A stretch of DNA of 64,000 nt, taken from assembly GCA_035048815.1 (NCBI GenBank), contig JAUCBN010000023.1, forward strand, positions 20,255,501-20,319,500. Direction: 5' to 3'. The DNA is from Abelmoschus esculentus (lineage: Eukaryota; Streptophyta; Magnoliopsida; Malvales; Malvaceae). The notes below the pieces were generated by a model. That model ran no database searches and was not told where the DNA came from. It saw only the letters and a program-made list of their open reading frames with translations. The position numbers were made by a program, and so were the translations under genes. The stretch's first letter is position 1. The number at the start of each line of letters is the position of its first letter. This document shows, in pieces, positions 35,536 through 48,143 of the stretch.

Positions 35536-37276
35536 GTTATTAACATATTTCGAACCGAATTAATCGTTAATCGAACTTTCAAAAAAACTTCAGTCACTCA
35601 CCGATCGAACAAAGTTCAGTGACCGACCGTTTAATCGAATTAATTCAATTTTATCGATTAATTCGGTTTAACCGACCGTTCAAACGCCCCCAGTTAAATA
35701 CACATCTACTTACTCTATTTTCTTCAAAGCTTCCTTTCTTTACTCAATTTTTTCACAAATTTTCTTCTCACCTATTTAACCAAAAAAACTTAAAAAATAT
35801 AAAACACATTTTCTTAATAACTAAAAACATGCATTAAAAATAAAAGTAATCAAATAATATTAATAAAATAAATATCTTACCCAAGATACATTTTTTTCTC
35901 CGAATCTTCTTTAAATTTTCTTCTGCACACTATGTATTCTCATCAACCCTTATTTAATCCCATAACAATTAAATCCCGACCACTCATACCACCTGCCCAA
36001 TTAAATCCCACCATCCATCCAAACACTCAATTAACCCATAGATTTGATTCCGGCATGAAAGGCAGACGTGCCATGCTCACTTTCAAATTTTGAAACTATG
36101 CAATTGTTTGAATTTCATTCAAAGATGAAGCCTAATGCGCCAGTTTTAATTATTTCATTTTATTTTTAAAGTCGATTATAATGGATTCATTTTTATTTTT
36201 TTTATTATTTATAATCGAATTTATTTGAATTCAACTTTCCAATCACGGTAACAATTGTTATATTTTAAAAAGTAAATTATCAAATACTATACTTCGAGAA
36301 AAAAATAATTTAGAACAATATTTGAGGAAATTATCCAATTTTTAATGGTTTCACTTAGATTCAATATAAATATGAGTAGATTTTGTATTTTGAACAATTT
36401 TTTTACCCTAAAATTCAAGGTGGAGTCAAAAAAATTTAGGGGTATAAAAATTTATATTTTTATGATTTTTTTTAATTTACAAATAAATTTTTAAGCAAAT
36501 AAAAATAACAATAAATATCAAAATTTTTTTGACGAGTGTCAAATTACTTTAAAACATCGTGACACCATAGTTAAGGGGTTGATTCCAAAAATGCTAAATT
36601 TGAGTTGTCCACGTTCTTTTGATTCAAAATTTTAATTGCTTTATTTCTTTCTCGTTCGTTAATGAAACGGTTGTTGTTCTCAAAAGTCACGAGTTCAAAT
36701 ACTAGTAATACCAACATAGTGATCGAACGATCAATATCCAATGATTAAAAATATATTTCAAAACATATATTATAACCATGATAGCTGATTTAAAAAAATA
36801 TTTTACTGATTTCATTTTTTCTCTCTTTTGGGTTATTATCAGATTTATAATGAAGTTTATAAAAATTTAATTTACTCTATCCGTTGCCATCCACACACAA
36901 ATTTAAAATAAAATATATCGCAATTTAAATATAATAAAATTTACTTTTAAATAATCTTATATTCCGCAATCAAACAATATTATCCTATATTTGCTCCAAA
37001 TAAACCCAAAATAACATAATATTCTCAATAATAAATGTCTCATTACAGTAATAGTTAACTATGCTACCCAACTCTTCCTTTTTCTTAACTTTTTGCTGTC
37101 GAATATAAATATAAGAGTGTATAATCATCCAAATATATGAAGAAGAAAAACTTGAAAACATTAAAATGAAAAGGGCAATGCAATGCATCTTATTCATATT
37201 GTTCAAAAAAATATACTCCTTGAGAATTCAAGGGACAATAAGCAAGCCGTGTGTGTCTTCCTGGTTCGAACTAAAA
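35536..37276. other. AT-rich spacer
   Basis: No gene recognised. It contains copy 3 of the ~95-bp dispersed repeat (36668-36765). Degenerate 'ttcggtttaaccgaccg' words near 35600-35690 look like element remnants. Confidence 0.5.
36668..36765 (+). repeat. Dispersed ~95-bp repeat, copy 3
   Basis: Matches 8433-8530 in the same orientation ('gtcacgagttcaaatactagtaa', 'agtgatcgaacgatcaat'). 'gagttcaaatac' again resembles a B box. Confidence 0.5.
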
Positions 37277-40200
37277 TCAATCGTAATATATTTCACCCCG
37301 GAATGCTTTCTTGGCCTGTCATCAATGGAAAAAGACGTTAACATATTCATCGATGGTATCGTGTCTGCCATCAAAATGCAATACATACCAGGACACGAGG
37401 ATGGAGACATGCTCTAAATACATGAAAAATAATAAAATAAAAGTTTAAACTTATCCACATCGGTATCGAACACTCACACTTGAGTCCTAGTACCTCGTAT
37501 AAACGAAATATATACCGAGTATAGATGAAATTTTGGCAAAGTTAATCTTTGAATTCTTGATCAATGAAGTTCTAACCTTTTTCTAAAGAAAACAAATCAC
37601 CAAGGTACCAGTCAGACATTACATCACACAACTAATGCTGAGCAACAAAAATGGAACATTTCCAAATCTAGATGATTAACCTAAACTAGAATATATCCTC
37701 GCTAAGTTTTGGGAAATTCAAATTAAAGTTATAATATGTTTTCAGATAAAATCATATCCATACGATAAATTATGCAAAATATAAAATGAATCAAAGAGGT
37801 ACAACACAAACGTTTATATGGGAAACAATTAATACATGATATGACAAGATTATAAAGTAACACAAATACACAAACAAGTTAATATCTGCTGAAAATAAAT
37901 TGTTGATGTGTAAAATTTGTATACATAAAGGTTAGGATCCATTTGCATAGATTGCAAAACTATACACGTTTTCTGCATCGTTAGATCAGTAAAATAGATG
38001 GCTGAGATTAACTCCTTAATGTATATATATTTATAAGTTTTCAAAGTTAAATCACTATATAAAAGTATGTATAACATGTAATGGATTGATATATGACATT
38101 AACAGTTTCTTCAAACTGAAATAACAAATTAAGCAACATATAAAATATGACACAAATTGAATATAGGAAATAATTAAAACACAACATGAAAAATAACAAA
38201 AACCTAATATAATACACTTATATAAACAAGTATTAATATGTAAAAGTTCATATAAAATCTATAACAATTTAAACATATAAAAATTGATGTTACAACTGCT
38301 AAATCAACTCCCACATACATCTGAAGTCCTTCCTTGATGATATCCTTCAAATTACTTTTGAAGATTCCTTATGGGGGGAGCGCAAACTTTTAATGATATT
38401 AGTTAATATCTCAATCCGATAATAAACTTTCAAATTATTTTTAATGGCATTAACTACGAGTCCTCATCAAAGAAACACTCAATCTTAAGTTCACCAATAT
38501 CATTCAATTGGGGACTACTTTTATACTATATGGATGTGGAGATCAAACTAGAAATTCTATTGCAAAATGGACAAAGGAGATAACTTATGCGCATGGATAC
38601 ATATATTTTACGGGGAAAAGAAAGGGGCAAATAATTGAATCTAAAATGAAGATCTTACTTGCTCAAGAGTCAAAAACATAACCACATTCCAAGATGCCAG
38701 CCGGCTAAAATTAGGAACAAAACCCTTATAAAAGGCAAGGAATCCCTGTGATGCATCAATTACCAAAGTTAATATTCAATATAATAAAGCTTTTCTAGTC
38801 AAAATTTGGTTTCTATGAAATTTTCACAAGATGACTCTTTGAGAAAGGGTTAGTGAAAAACATGTAATGAACCAAAAAAGCCAAATATTTTACAAAGATT
38901 GAATTTAACTAAACAGAGGGATAGTAATAATGATGATGGTACAAGTTTTCAGCTCAGAAACATGCAAACAGTTATAGTTCAGGTACCAATTTTGGCACTT
39001 ATAGTACTATCAAACTATCAAGTATCAAGAACATAGAGCGAGAGAACAAAAGCAGATGTGTAAGGGAATCTATATAAAACAACAGAAAATCAACATACCT
39101 CATTCTTCAAAGTTCTAATAAAACAATCAAGAGTGTTTTTGTAGGCAGAGTCTCCCATCATTCTAGATTTTACCTGGAACATAATAAGCAGATCCAAACA
39201 TCCCACATAAGTTTTTGTTAAATTCATTCAAGACATAGAGCTCCTCAATCTTCTATAAGAAAAGCCTTGTGTGTGTTTTGATGCTTAGAAAACAAAATAG
39301 ACTAAAACCGAAGTATCAACACGGAGAAAGAGTCACAATTTAAACTGTATTATATGTGACCATGGCACGTCATTTTCCTTAACAACCACACGCAGCACAG
39401 TTGCACTTTAGCACGTAATGGCACAATGGCTAGGCAAAATTTTGAAGCGGAAACAGAAAAGCATGATTAAAATAAAATTTAATTTTATGACTGGTGATGC
39501 AAGAGCTTTAGTTTTTAAAATTTTCTTTTACTTCGGTAATATTTAGTAATTACAAGACATTATGGACGGTTAAGATTATAAAAATCTTTAGGGTTTCAAT
39601 TTATAACCCCATGTTTTCTAAATTCCAACTTCTTTCTTGTTCATTTACTCAGCCCTAATTCTTTTCATTCAATCCTGTTCCCCCGAACCACATCCGTGGT
39701 GAGTTATAGGGAAAATTTTATGATACGGACAACAAATAACAGAAGTTACTAATGTTATAGTTCTTCACAAGTCTAGCAGATCAAGATGATGAAATCAAGA
39801 TCAAATACCTACCACATCAATGGGAGAACCAATACAGACAGCAAAGAAACCTGCACCGAGACCCGCTAGAAGATGAGTTAGGATATTGTCCGAGAACCCC
39901 GGAATTTTCAAAATTGTCTGCATGATATGAATATTGTATAAGTTAGATCATACTCAGAACAACCATGCTAGGAAGCATGGTACCAGCTTTATCAAAATGA
40001 TTAACTTCAAATTTGTTGACATTAAATTGAGAATTTACCTGTTTCACTTGATCATAACTGGCAAGTTCAGCAGCATTTACAATGGCATTTCGTGCAATGT
40101 TGGGTCCAAGCCCAGTCCACAGTGCCGCTAGTCCTTCCTGATTATTGAAAACTTTATATGATAAGCAAATTGATTTCTCAAAAAAAAAAGGATAACATTA

Positions 40201-41592
40201 CTCTGATAAAACTGACTTCTCTAACTATTGTGTAGTACGCATCCAAAGTCCCATAATAGCGTCTAGCAACCCCAGCTGGAAGTTTTCGTTCAGCTTGCAG
40301 CCGAACTTTGACCAGATCAGTTGGATTAGCAACTGTAATAGCTATAGCACCTGTTGATGTAAGAAGTTTTTATAAGAGTTTATTGCAAATAAAAAGACAG
40401 GTTTATTATAAGTGCAGCAGCTATAAACAGACTAAAGGAGGTAGAAAACTTCGAAAGAAAGATGTATAGAGTTTAGTGTGGCAAAATAGTTACCATTGAC
40501 TCACCAGTCAACAGAGCTGCTATAATTTTTTGGTACAAAGGAATATCTCCAACAAAATCAACACCAACTAAAAAAGTTTTGACCTGTCCATTTTACACAC
40601 ATGTATCAGACTATTACCAAAAACAATCCGGAACAAGCTAATTTGGCCATATAACAGTCTTACAGGTTCATACAACCCAATCCTTAGACCTCCATAAATG
40701 CATTGGCGATGTAAACCAGCAACTATTCCTTTCCAAAGTGCTGAAAAATGTTCTTCCCTGGCAATGGTAGCCATAGTACCCCACAATCCCCTATACTTTG
40801 GAAAATTAACTTCATCACCAACAGCTTTCTTTTGGAGCTGAAGTCTGACTTTGGCAGTGTCCAAAGGAATGGTACAGAACTGCAAAACCAGGAGCACAAA
40901 TGTTTATGCAAAACAAGAAAGCTAAGCATAAAAGGAAATAAAAGCAAGTATGGGAAAAACCTCCCTGAATATTGAACGAACAATTTGAAGCATTGAACAA
41001 GAATGATTCAAGTAATACTTGAAGAATCTATTATGCTACATTACAACAATTATATGAAAACAAGTATTCCATATATATGTTTTAAACCTACCATGATCCA
41101 TCAACCAGTACGAAAAAATCTATAAAAAGTATCCTCAACTCATGGAGATTTATAATTGAAATATTTGCAATTCAAAATACTTAAAAGATGATCAAGTAAC
41201 CAAATTCTCGATGAGCTACTAACCACATGACCTAATTTCCACAGCTTGATGATTTTTTACAACCCAGAACATTTTAACTTTCAATCAGAACCCTTCAACA
41301 TTGTACAAGAACTCATAAAACACCAAAGACCCAGAAACAAGGAGCTTCAGATGAAACATTAAAAACCAGAAATATGTATATAATTACCAACTTAACACAA
41401 AATAAAAATCAATCATTTTCCTATTAAAATAGCAACCAATAGGCAAATTAATCACAAATAACAAACAAAATAAACAGAAAAGAACAGGGCATATGTAAAT
41501 TTTATACCATAGATCGTGAATACCTCAGCAAAACAAGCAGCAAAAGCACTGCAGAGAAAAGTTTCAGCGAAGGAAAACCTGAGATCTGCCAT
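37277..41592 (-). CDS. PUMP1: Plant mitochondrial uncoupling protein
   Basis: Nine exons (41524-41592, 40664-40879, 40505-40583, 40217-40350, 40039-40137, 39813-39917, 39099-39173, 38659-38745, 37277-37315) give 300 residues. It is an inner-membrane carrier that dissipates the proton gradient and exchanges dicarboxylates and amino acids. The three carrier signatures are intact: PLDTAKVRLQ (from residue 28), PTDLVKVRLQ and PIDVVKSRMM. UCP-type features include GLRIGLYEPV, GLGPNIARNAIVNAAELASYDQVKQ and NFSRLASWNVVMFLTLEQ. The last exon is only 13 codons (AKKAFRGEIYYD and stop) after a 1.34-kb intron. Without it, readthrough would end five codons into the intron at a TAG (38641-38643). Residue count fits the family (about 300-306). 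Confidence 0.93.
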
Positions 41593-43030
41593 TAGGGAGT
41601 GATTATGAGAAATGGGTAGCTGAGATCTGGACCAATAAAGGGAAAGAAGTTGGTTGAGTGACACTGAAACAACACAAGAAGACCTGAAGCAAAATGTATA
41701 GAAGCTGGGTAACTAAAAATTGTTTTCATTCGCAACAATTGAACGTTGTGTTGTGCAGCTGGGTTTTTCACTCGCTTTCATCTTTCTCTTTTGTATTTCA
41801 CATGTAAAAGGTTGTTGGGTTTGTCTCTGTCGTATATTATTATCTCATCATGTTTATTTTCTTCTAGAGATAAATATATGTTTTTTAATCCGTATTTGAT
41901 CTAAAAATTTAATATTTATATCCGAATTCATATAATATTTTATGATGTTATATTCCATATAAATTTAATCTTTGATTTTAGAATAAAAATTCAAATTTAG
42001 TTTTATCCAATTCAATATAAATACTTTTATTTTTATTTAATAAAATAGAGAATAAAATTATTAAAATACAAATATAGAGGGAGCATATAGTATTTTATTT
42101 TTATTACAAAATAGAGATATAATTGAAAATGTATATAAAAAGATGAGCATCATAATAATTATACCTAAAATTTTAGAAAAAGAATTAAATTATTATTTTG
42201 TATTAGGTTTAGGGTTTATACTATTAAATGTATATGAAACAATATAAACCGTAGCCCTTAAATTTAACCTAATTTTTTAGATTAAAATTTAGGGTTTACA
42301 CTATTAAAACTTGTTTCATAAGTTAGGGTTTATAAGAATTAAATACAAGGATTCTAATAAATTATTAAATAATTAATAATTTAAAATGCTGAAAGACTTA
42401 ACAAAAAAACAATTTGAAATTCAACCCATAAATTTAATAAACAAAAACTATCCTGAAATCCGAAATAAAATTAAAAGTCCAAAGTTTAATACAAAAAAAT
42501 AAAATATCTGAAATAATCATGATTATTCTAAAATCTGAATTACATACGTAGCAGTTCTGAAAATCAGGGTCCTCCAAGTACCGTAGCCTAGATTTGAGAA
42601 TCTGGAATAGAAACTGAGAGGGTATAAGCTAGGGAGCCTAGTATGTGTGTGCAGATAAACAAAATCACATAACAGAGCAGAGCAGATAATGTAAGGTATG
42701 CATGATATGCACACAACACCGAATGTCATCAGAAGAATAGGTTCCCCTAAACCACTCTAACTCCATCACACCAACAGAAGTGGAATCTCGACCCGAAGGT
42801 GGAGCCACTGAGTAAAAGTGGATAATCGACTCGAAGGTGGAGCCACTAAACATAAATGATTATATCACTGAGCTTCCCCGTACAACAATCCACGTCATGC
42901 CATGAAATGAACATATACATAATCAAAATACGTGCCTTAATACGAACAAGAGGCATGCATGATAAATTCAGAATTAAATATGCATCTAAATGATAAAGCA
43001 TGACATTATGATTTGGTTTTAGAGAATTAC
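41593..43030. other. UCP upstream region and spacer
   Basis: No exons recognised. At 42776-42850 a ~50-bp unit ('agtgga...cgactcgaaggtggagccact') occurs twice in tandem. Short telomere-like words ('tttagggttta') occur between 42200 and 42325. Confidence 0.45.
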
Positions 43031-43037
43031 AGGAATC

Positions 43038-44017
43038 ATGAAAATAACATGCTTATTTAGAATAACAAAATATGCACACAACGAAAAACAGAAAAATAGT
43101 GGGAGAGACACACCTGAAACAAACCATCTCATCAGTGAACAGATCTTCGAATGCGCGTCCAAAGAACTAGGTATGCTTTACTTATTCAGTCTAATCACAT
43201 CACTCAGTCATTTGGAGAGAGTTCCAATGTTGTCTATTGATTTGTACACATCAGTAAGGAAAGAATGGACCAGGAAGGTATATATGAAAAGAATGCAAAT
43301 AGAAGATATTGTTCCTCAGTCATTCGTTTCCCTAACTACATCAACAGAACCTATTGAAACAGTAGAACAAAAAACAATAACAACAACGGAGGAAGGCATT
43401 TCCCAACTATTACAACTCATGGTGAGAAAGTAACTGACCTTCATGGGATATGTTTGGGATTTTAACACTTTCGTAGTCGCAACAATTAGATAAAAATTCT
43501 CGGACTGCTCGACTGTATTCGCTACTTATATAGTCGAACTCTCCATGTCATAATAGCTTCTACAAGCACATGCGCCTGCCAAATCGGTATCTGCCTCAGC
43601 AATAATCCTACTTTAAATTTTTCCTGCTGCCACCATTGCCATTGCAACCATATAATCATTCTCAGTGGCAGAGTTCTTAAAGATGGACTTCACTAACCGA
43701 GGAGACACACCAGAAGACTCCAATCCATTCGATTAGAGCAACTCTTCTAAAGATCTAGAGTCCCCACTGCGGGAAATAGAGGAATTCATGAAAGAATTGC
43801 ACACTGACAGAAAAAGCAAAGTATCAGCCATCACCTCCCCCATCAACATTGACTCTGAAGAGTAAGTCACTAAAAAACCTACTCCCATCAGAGTTTAACC
43901 CCCACGGTTTGCCAAGAAGACTGCTGCCAGATTGTTGAGAACAACGCCATTGCCACCAAGGAGTCGCCGAAAACTGATAATCGATATCGACTCCGAGGAT
44001 TCCTTTGAATCACCATA
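43038..44017 (+). pseudogene. Retroelement ORF remnant
   Basis: A 131-codon ORF (43038-43433, with MLSIDLYTSVRKEW) is followed, beyond several stops, by an open segment that ends at TAG 44015-44017. That segment is Lys/Arg-rich and then acidic (KKTAARLLRTTPLPPRSRRK, LIIDIDSEDSFESP). It looks like the C-terminal end of a large plant retroelement protein. No protease, reverse transcriptase or integrase motif is visible, so the family call is tentative. Confidence 0.4.
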
Positions 44018-45193
44018 GATCTAGGGAGGTAGAACTTTCCTATTTTTCTTTTTCTTTTTTCTTTTTATATCTTATTTTTTGTCTAACTTTTTTCTCTTAT
44101 CTATCTATTTTCATGCATTAAGGACAATGTATCCCTCGAGTTTGGGGAGCATTAGTCTATTTTGTCTTTGTAATTAATCTGGAATGAATGAAAATATTTT
44201 AATCATCTAATTATTGCCTTGAATTTGGTTATTTACATCTTTGATGCAATTTTTTAAGTCTGTTAAATTTTATAGAGTCTACCCCGTAACAATATACCAT
44301 CCAGCCGCCGTAGCCAAGTGTACTATTCACCATACTTGAAAAAGCAATAAAGACTTTGACTTTAGATTTTGGTTAGAAGTGTCTATCATTGGTTCTAGTG
44401 TAGTCTTCAGAGGTTCCCATTACTTGTTTTAGGACTTAATCATTTTTCTCACTTACTATAGGTACCCGAAATCGGATCTAGTAAGAGTAGTTAAACACTA
44501 GAGGTACCCAAAATCGCCTCAAGCTGTTTAAGTATATACTCATATATATGTTTGTACAGAGTAGGGGAAATGATAAAATGGAATAAAATCTAAGTCAAGA
44601 GTCTTGCGCTAGAAAAAGGGTTATAACTTAGAAAATCAGCTTTGACATAGCCATACACACTCACAAAGACTCATAGTCCGGTTCCGAGGAAATCCTATAA
44701 CCTGGAAGAGGCCGAGACGAGAAAGGAGCTTTATCGCGAAAGGCAAGAAGGCACATTACTATAAAATTTCCTACTTAAAGATACAATTGCATTGCTTGAG
44801 GATAAGAAATAATTTGAATTTCAAGGTATTTAATAGGTACAAAAAGTATTATATTTTATATCATTTATCCACTCAAGTATTGCTAGTAATGAATAGATTT
44901 AATGACAATATTGGATAATTCTATATATTTTCTATATTTCAGCATCTAAACACTTAATTAATGTTTTCATATATTATTTGGTAGAAAACATGTACGGTTA
45001 ATTGTTTTTTTTTCTTAGATAAGAAATAAACCTACTGATAATACCTGAAACTATCAATAGATGCTGAAAGTAGAAATTGCAGACAAAGATCAATTGCAGA
45101 TAAGCACCCGTCATGGCATCACATTGGTTGCCGCGATAACGGAATAAAGATAACAATTTGTGCACGATAGATAGAGAATAAAGTATCAAATAT

Positions 45194-45640
45194 AGTGAGC
45201 ACAATCAGAGAAGAAAAAGAAGCGAGGAAAGAAAGTCAAGCCATGATCAAAGTCAACGGAATTTCAAGAGTCGAAAGGAAGCAAAATTAGGAAATAAAAT
45301 AAAAAATTGTAATTTAATATGAATATATATTTTATTCCTTTTAGAACTCCTAATACTTGTGAGAGACTTTCCTAAGCTTGGCCTATATAAAACAATCCCT
45401 AAGTTCTAGGAAAGTAGTAAGCACAATCAGAGAAGAAACAAAAGCGAGGAAAGAAAGTCAAGCCATGGTCAAAGTCAACGAAATTTTAAGAGTCGAAAGG
45501 GAACAAAATTAGGAAATAAAATAAAGATTTGTAATTTAATATGAATATGTATTTTATTCCTTTTAGAACTCCTAATACTTATGAGATACTCTAACCGAAG
45601 CTTGGCCTATATAAAACAAGCCCTAAGTTCTAGGAAAGTA
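45194..45640 (+). repeat. Two-copy 222-bp tandem duplication carrying TATA boxes
   Basis: Unit 1 starts at 45194 ('agtgagcacaatcagagaag') and unit 2 at 45416 ('agtaagcacaatcagagaag'). They match through 'aaagtcaagccatg', 'ttaggaaataaaataaa', 'ttccttttagaactcctaat' and 'ggcctatataaaacaa' to 'ccctaagttctaggaaagta'. Each unit has a TATATAA box (45384-45390 and 45608-45614). This looks like a duplicated U3 promoter of an LTR. Confidence 0.85.
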
Positions 45641-45659
45641 AGTTGGCTTCCATAGAATA

Positions 45660-47100
45660 ATCCCAAATTAATTTTCTCCAAATCAACTCTCAAAATTGAC
45701 TACCCAATTCGACTCCCTTTGTGCTTGACGTCATAGTCTCCTTTCATAAGGCTTGGCTTGGTCAACTTAGATGATAAAATAAAGCTTGGATTGAAAATAA
45801 TCATGAAAGATTAATTCCCTTTCTCACTTGATTCTTATCAAGTTTTTCCATCTTTGCGTCAATCTTTCAAATCTTTCTTTGTTTTAAAAATTAACTTTAT
45901 CTCTTTAAGATTCTTTCCAAGTTGGTAGCCTATCACCAATGGATTGATTCATACAAATAAAGAAATAAACTAAAACAATATCTTTTTCCACGAATATTAA
46001 CCAAAACAAGAATTAAATGTGACAACCAAGGAAAATATGTAAAAACACATAAATGACTAATAATGTAATTAATAATATGCCTAAGTCTAACAATAATATG
46101 AGTAAAAAAGTAATAAAAATAGTATTTTTAGACACTTAACACACCTCCAAAATCGAATTATTGCTTGTCCTCAAGCAATACAAACCTAACAATTAATTGT
46201 CAAGGAATCCAATCTTCAAAGATATGCTTCAAAATTTAATTTCAAACCTCAGATCTAGGGCACAAAGTATGGCCACCTTTTAAATTTTTCGGAAAACAAA
46301 GTAATTACACGGAAATAAACTGTAATGCTCGTAATCAATTGTGTGTGGTTGTGTACAAGTTAATTTTCAAGAATTTATGTGAATAATCGATTTAACACAT
46401 TAATTGTCAGGGCATTAATCTTTAATTCTACTAGAGCCAGTTTTGAGCACCTCTAACAATTAAGCAATTTCTTTTTTTTAAAATTTTATCAACTAGAGCT
46501 TGTTTCGAGCACCTCTAGTGATTCTTTAATGCACACAGACTAGAGCCAGTTTCGGGCACCTCTAGTAAGATATTACTTTTTTTTAATTTTATCAAAATTT
46601 TAACAACCTAAATTCACTAAGTCTCTATCAAATAACAAGTCACAATTGTGTAAGAAATTCAGCATCATAGTAAAATTCTAGGTTCTTCCAATGCAACCCT
46701 AAAATCAAAGGCTATTTCAATTAAGTACAATGACAAAAGTTTCATCATTAGGTATCCATCAAATTCAAAGCAATTAGATCAAATTGAAGAATTGAAAAAT
46801 AATTTATGCAATCTACATGCAACAACTAATAATGAATGTAACTATCATGAGATTAATTAAAGGTAATTAATCTTCTTGTGTTGAATAACTCTTCCTTGAT
46901 GGCTAAAACGAGATTTTTTTCCTAACAATAACAATCTTTCAACTTTCTCTTTGAGTTTGGAAAGGAAGAATAAGAAGATTAGGGAAATGGTGGGCTAAAA
47001 CGAGATTTTTCCCCAACAATAACAAGCTTTCAACTTTCTCTTTGAGTTTGGAAAGGAAGAATAAGAAGACTAGGGAAATGGTGGGAGAGATGATTCTTTT
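45660..47100 (-). mobile_element. LTR-retrotransposon 3' end, minus orientation
   Basis: Read on the minus strand, 'gcttgaggacaagcaataattcgattttggaggtg' (46175 to 46143) looks like the end of an internal region with a polypurine-type tract. It is followed at 46142 by TGTTAAGTGTC..., which aligns with the right end of the solo LTR at 12216-13411 (shared 'agtaaaaaagtaataaaa', 'tgtgacaatcaagg / tgtgacaaccaagg'). The internal side (46180-47100) carries three copies of 'actagagccagtttcgggcacctctag' (about 46430-46567). The far end of the LTR is not clear; sequence similarity fades near 45,700. Confidence 0.5.
46902..47085 (-). repeat. Two-copy 92-bp tandem duplication
   Basis: 46902-46993 and 46994-47085 are near-identical units ('gctaaaacgagattttt', 'aacaataacaa', 'ctttcaactttctctttgag', 'tttggaaaggaagaataagaag', 'tagggaaatggtggg'). 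They lie in the internal region of the minus-strand retroelement remnant. Confidence 0.9.
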
Positions 47101-48143
47101 TTCCTGGGGCTGTTGGTCATAAGTGAATGGGCAGGGAATTTTTTTCTTTGCCCTTCACTAACTTTTCTTCATCCAACCCAACCCAAAAGTCAAGCCCAAC
47201 ATATAAGCCCATAATAAACACGAAAGGCCCAATACAATCCAACAAGTTCGAGCACTTGACCCAACTTGACGATCCATGGCTCGAGTCAATTCCCAACATT
47301 GACCTGAAAAAACCGGATCATTACAACTAGTGTTGAGGAATTACGGTACGTAAACGCATACCACAAGTCAAAGACAATAATTTGCCCTTACGAATCCTCT
47401 CATAGGTGAACAAGTAGGGGCAAACCATGAACTGAGAGAATATCTGGACAAACAACATTTAACATTCACATGTTAATACATAAAAGTCACATTTGATGAC
47501 TATACAAACCTAAGATGTTAAATTATAACTAGTCCAATCATAATATCATGACTACCATGTTATGGCACCTATCCGAGTAGTACAAAATAAGATATACAAG
47601 GGACAATCTTCCATGGAGGGACCAATAATAAACCAAAGAGAAAACACACTCGAATTTATATAAGAACTACCGGTAGAACTATCACCGAACCACTGTCTAT
47701 AATCCTTGTTAACTTTATTGATCAACAAATTTTTTCTGTTCATTTTCTTGTCAAGACAATTGGAAGTAATATTATTGAAAAGTAGGAAATGGTGAAACTT
47801 TCTGGATTTCAGCATGCTTAAAGCTGTTGCCTTTGGTTCTTGTGGACCATGCCTATCCGAATTTGTGTCGTTTTCGAGTGGTTCGACATATTTAATCTAA
47901 ATTGCTTCTCAACGACTGGTGTCCAATCACCTTTAGTAGATAAAACTCTGACTACGTGGCTTAATTCTATTTGGCAGCTTTCTATCACCTTTCTCTTCTG
48001 GATAAAACGCAATTCATTTGCCATTAGCCACAAAGATTGAAGACTATGAACAACTAAATGGACCTTACGTAACTGTATCATACAAATAACAAAAAGGCTT
48101 GAACTGAAGGAGAGAATCTCCATTTGAGATTGTTTTTCGTTGG
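47101..48143. other. Spacer upstream of pTAC16
   Basis: No gene that I can support. A 115-codon minus-strand ORF (47818-48165) overlaps the pTAC16 start and has no recognisable motif. The region should hold the pTAC16 promoter, but no clear TATA box was chosen. Confidence 0.4.

Larger units (their letters stand above)
43030..45660 (+). mobile_element. Degenerate LTR retrotransposon, plus orientation (Athila-like)
   Basis: Coding remnants (43038-44017) are followed by 'catgcattaaggacaatg...gtttggggag' (about 44112-44148), a phrase I associate with the non-coding region after the ORF in Athila-type Ty3/gypsy elements. Then comes 'tgcttgaggataagaaataatttgaatttcaagg' (about 44793), probably the stretch before the 3' LTR. 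The LTR-like part that follows holds a duplicated TATA promoter (45194-45640). The left boundary, 5' LTR and target duplication are not visible. Confidence 0.5.

Noticed and set aside
37166..37417. 83-codon plus-strand ORF
   Set aside because: It lies antisense to the last UCP exon, which explains the sequence better (in-phase acceptor and AKKAFRGEIYYD).
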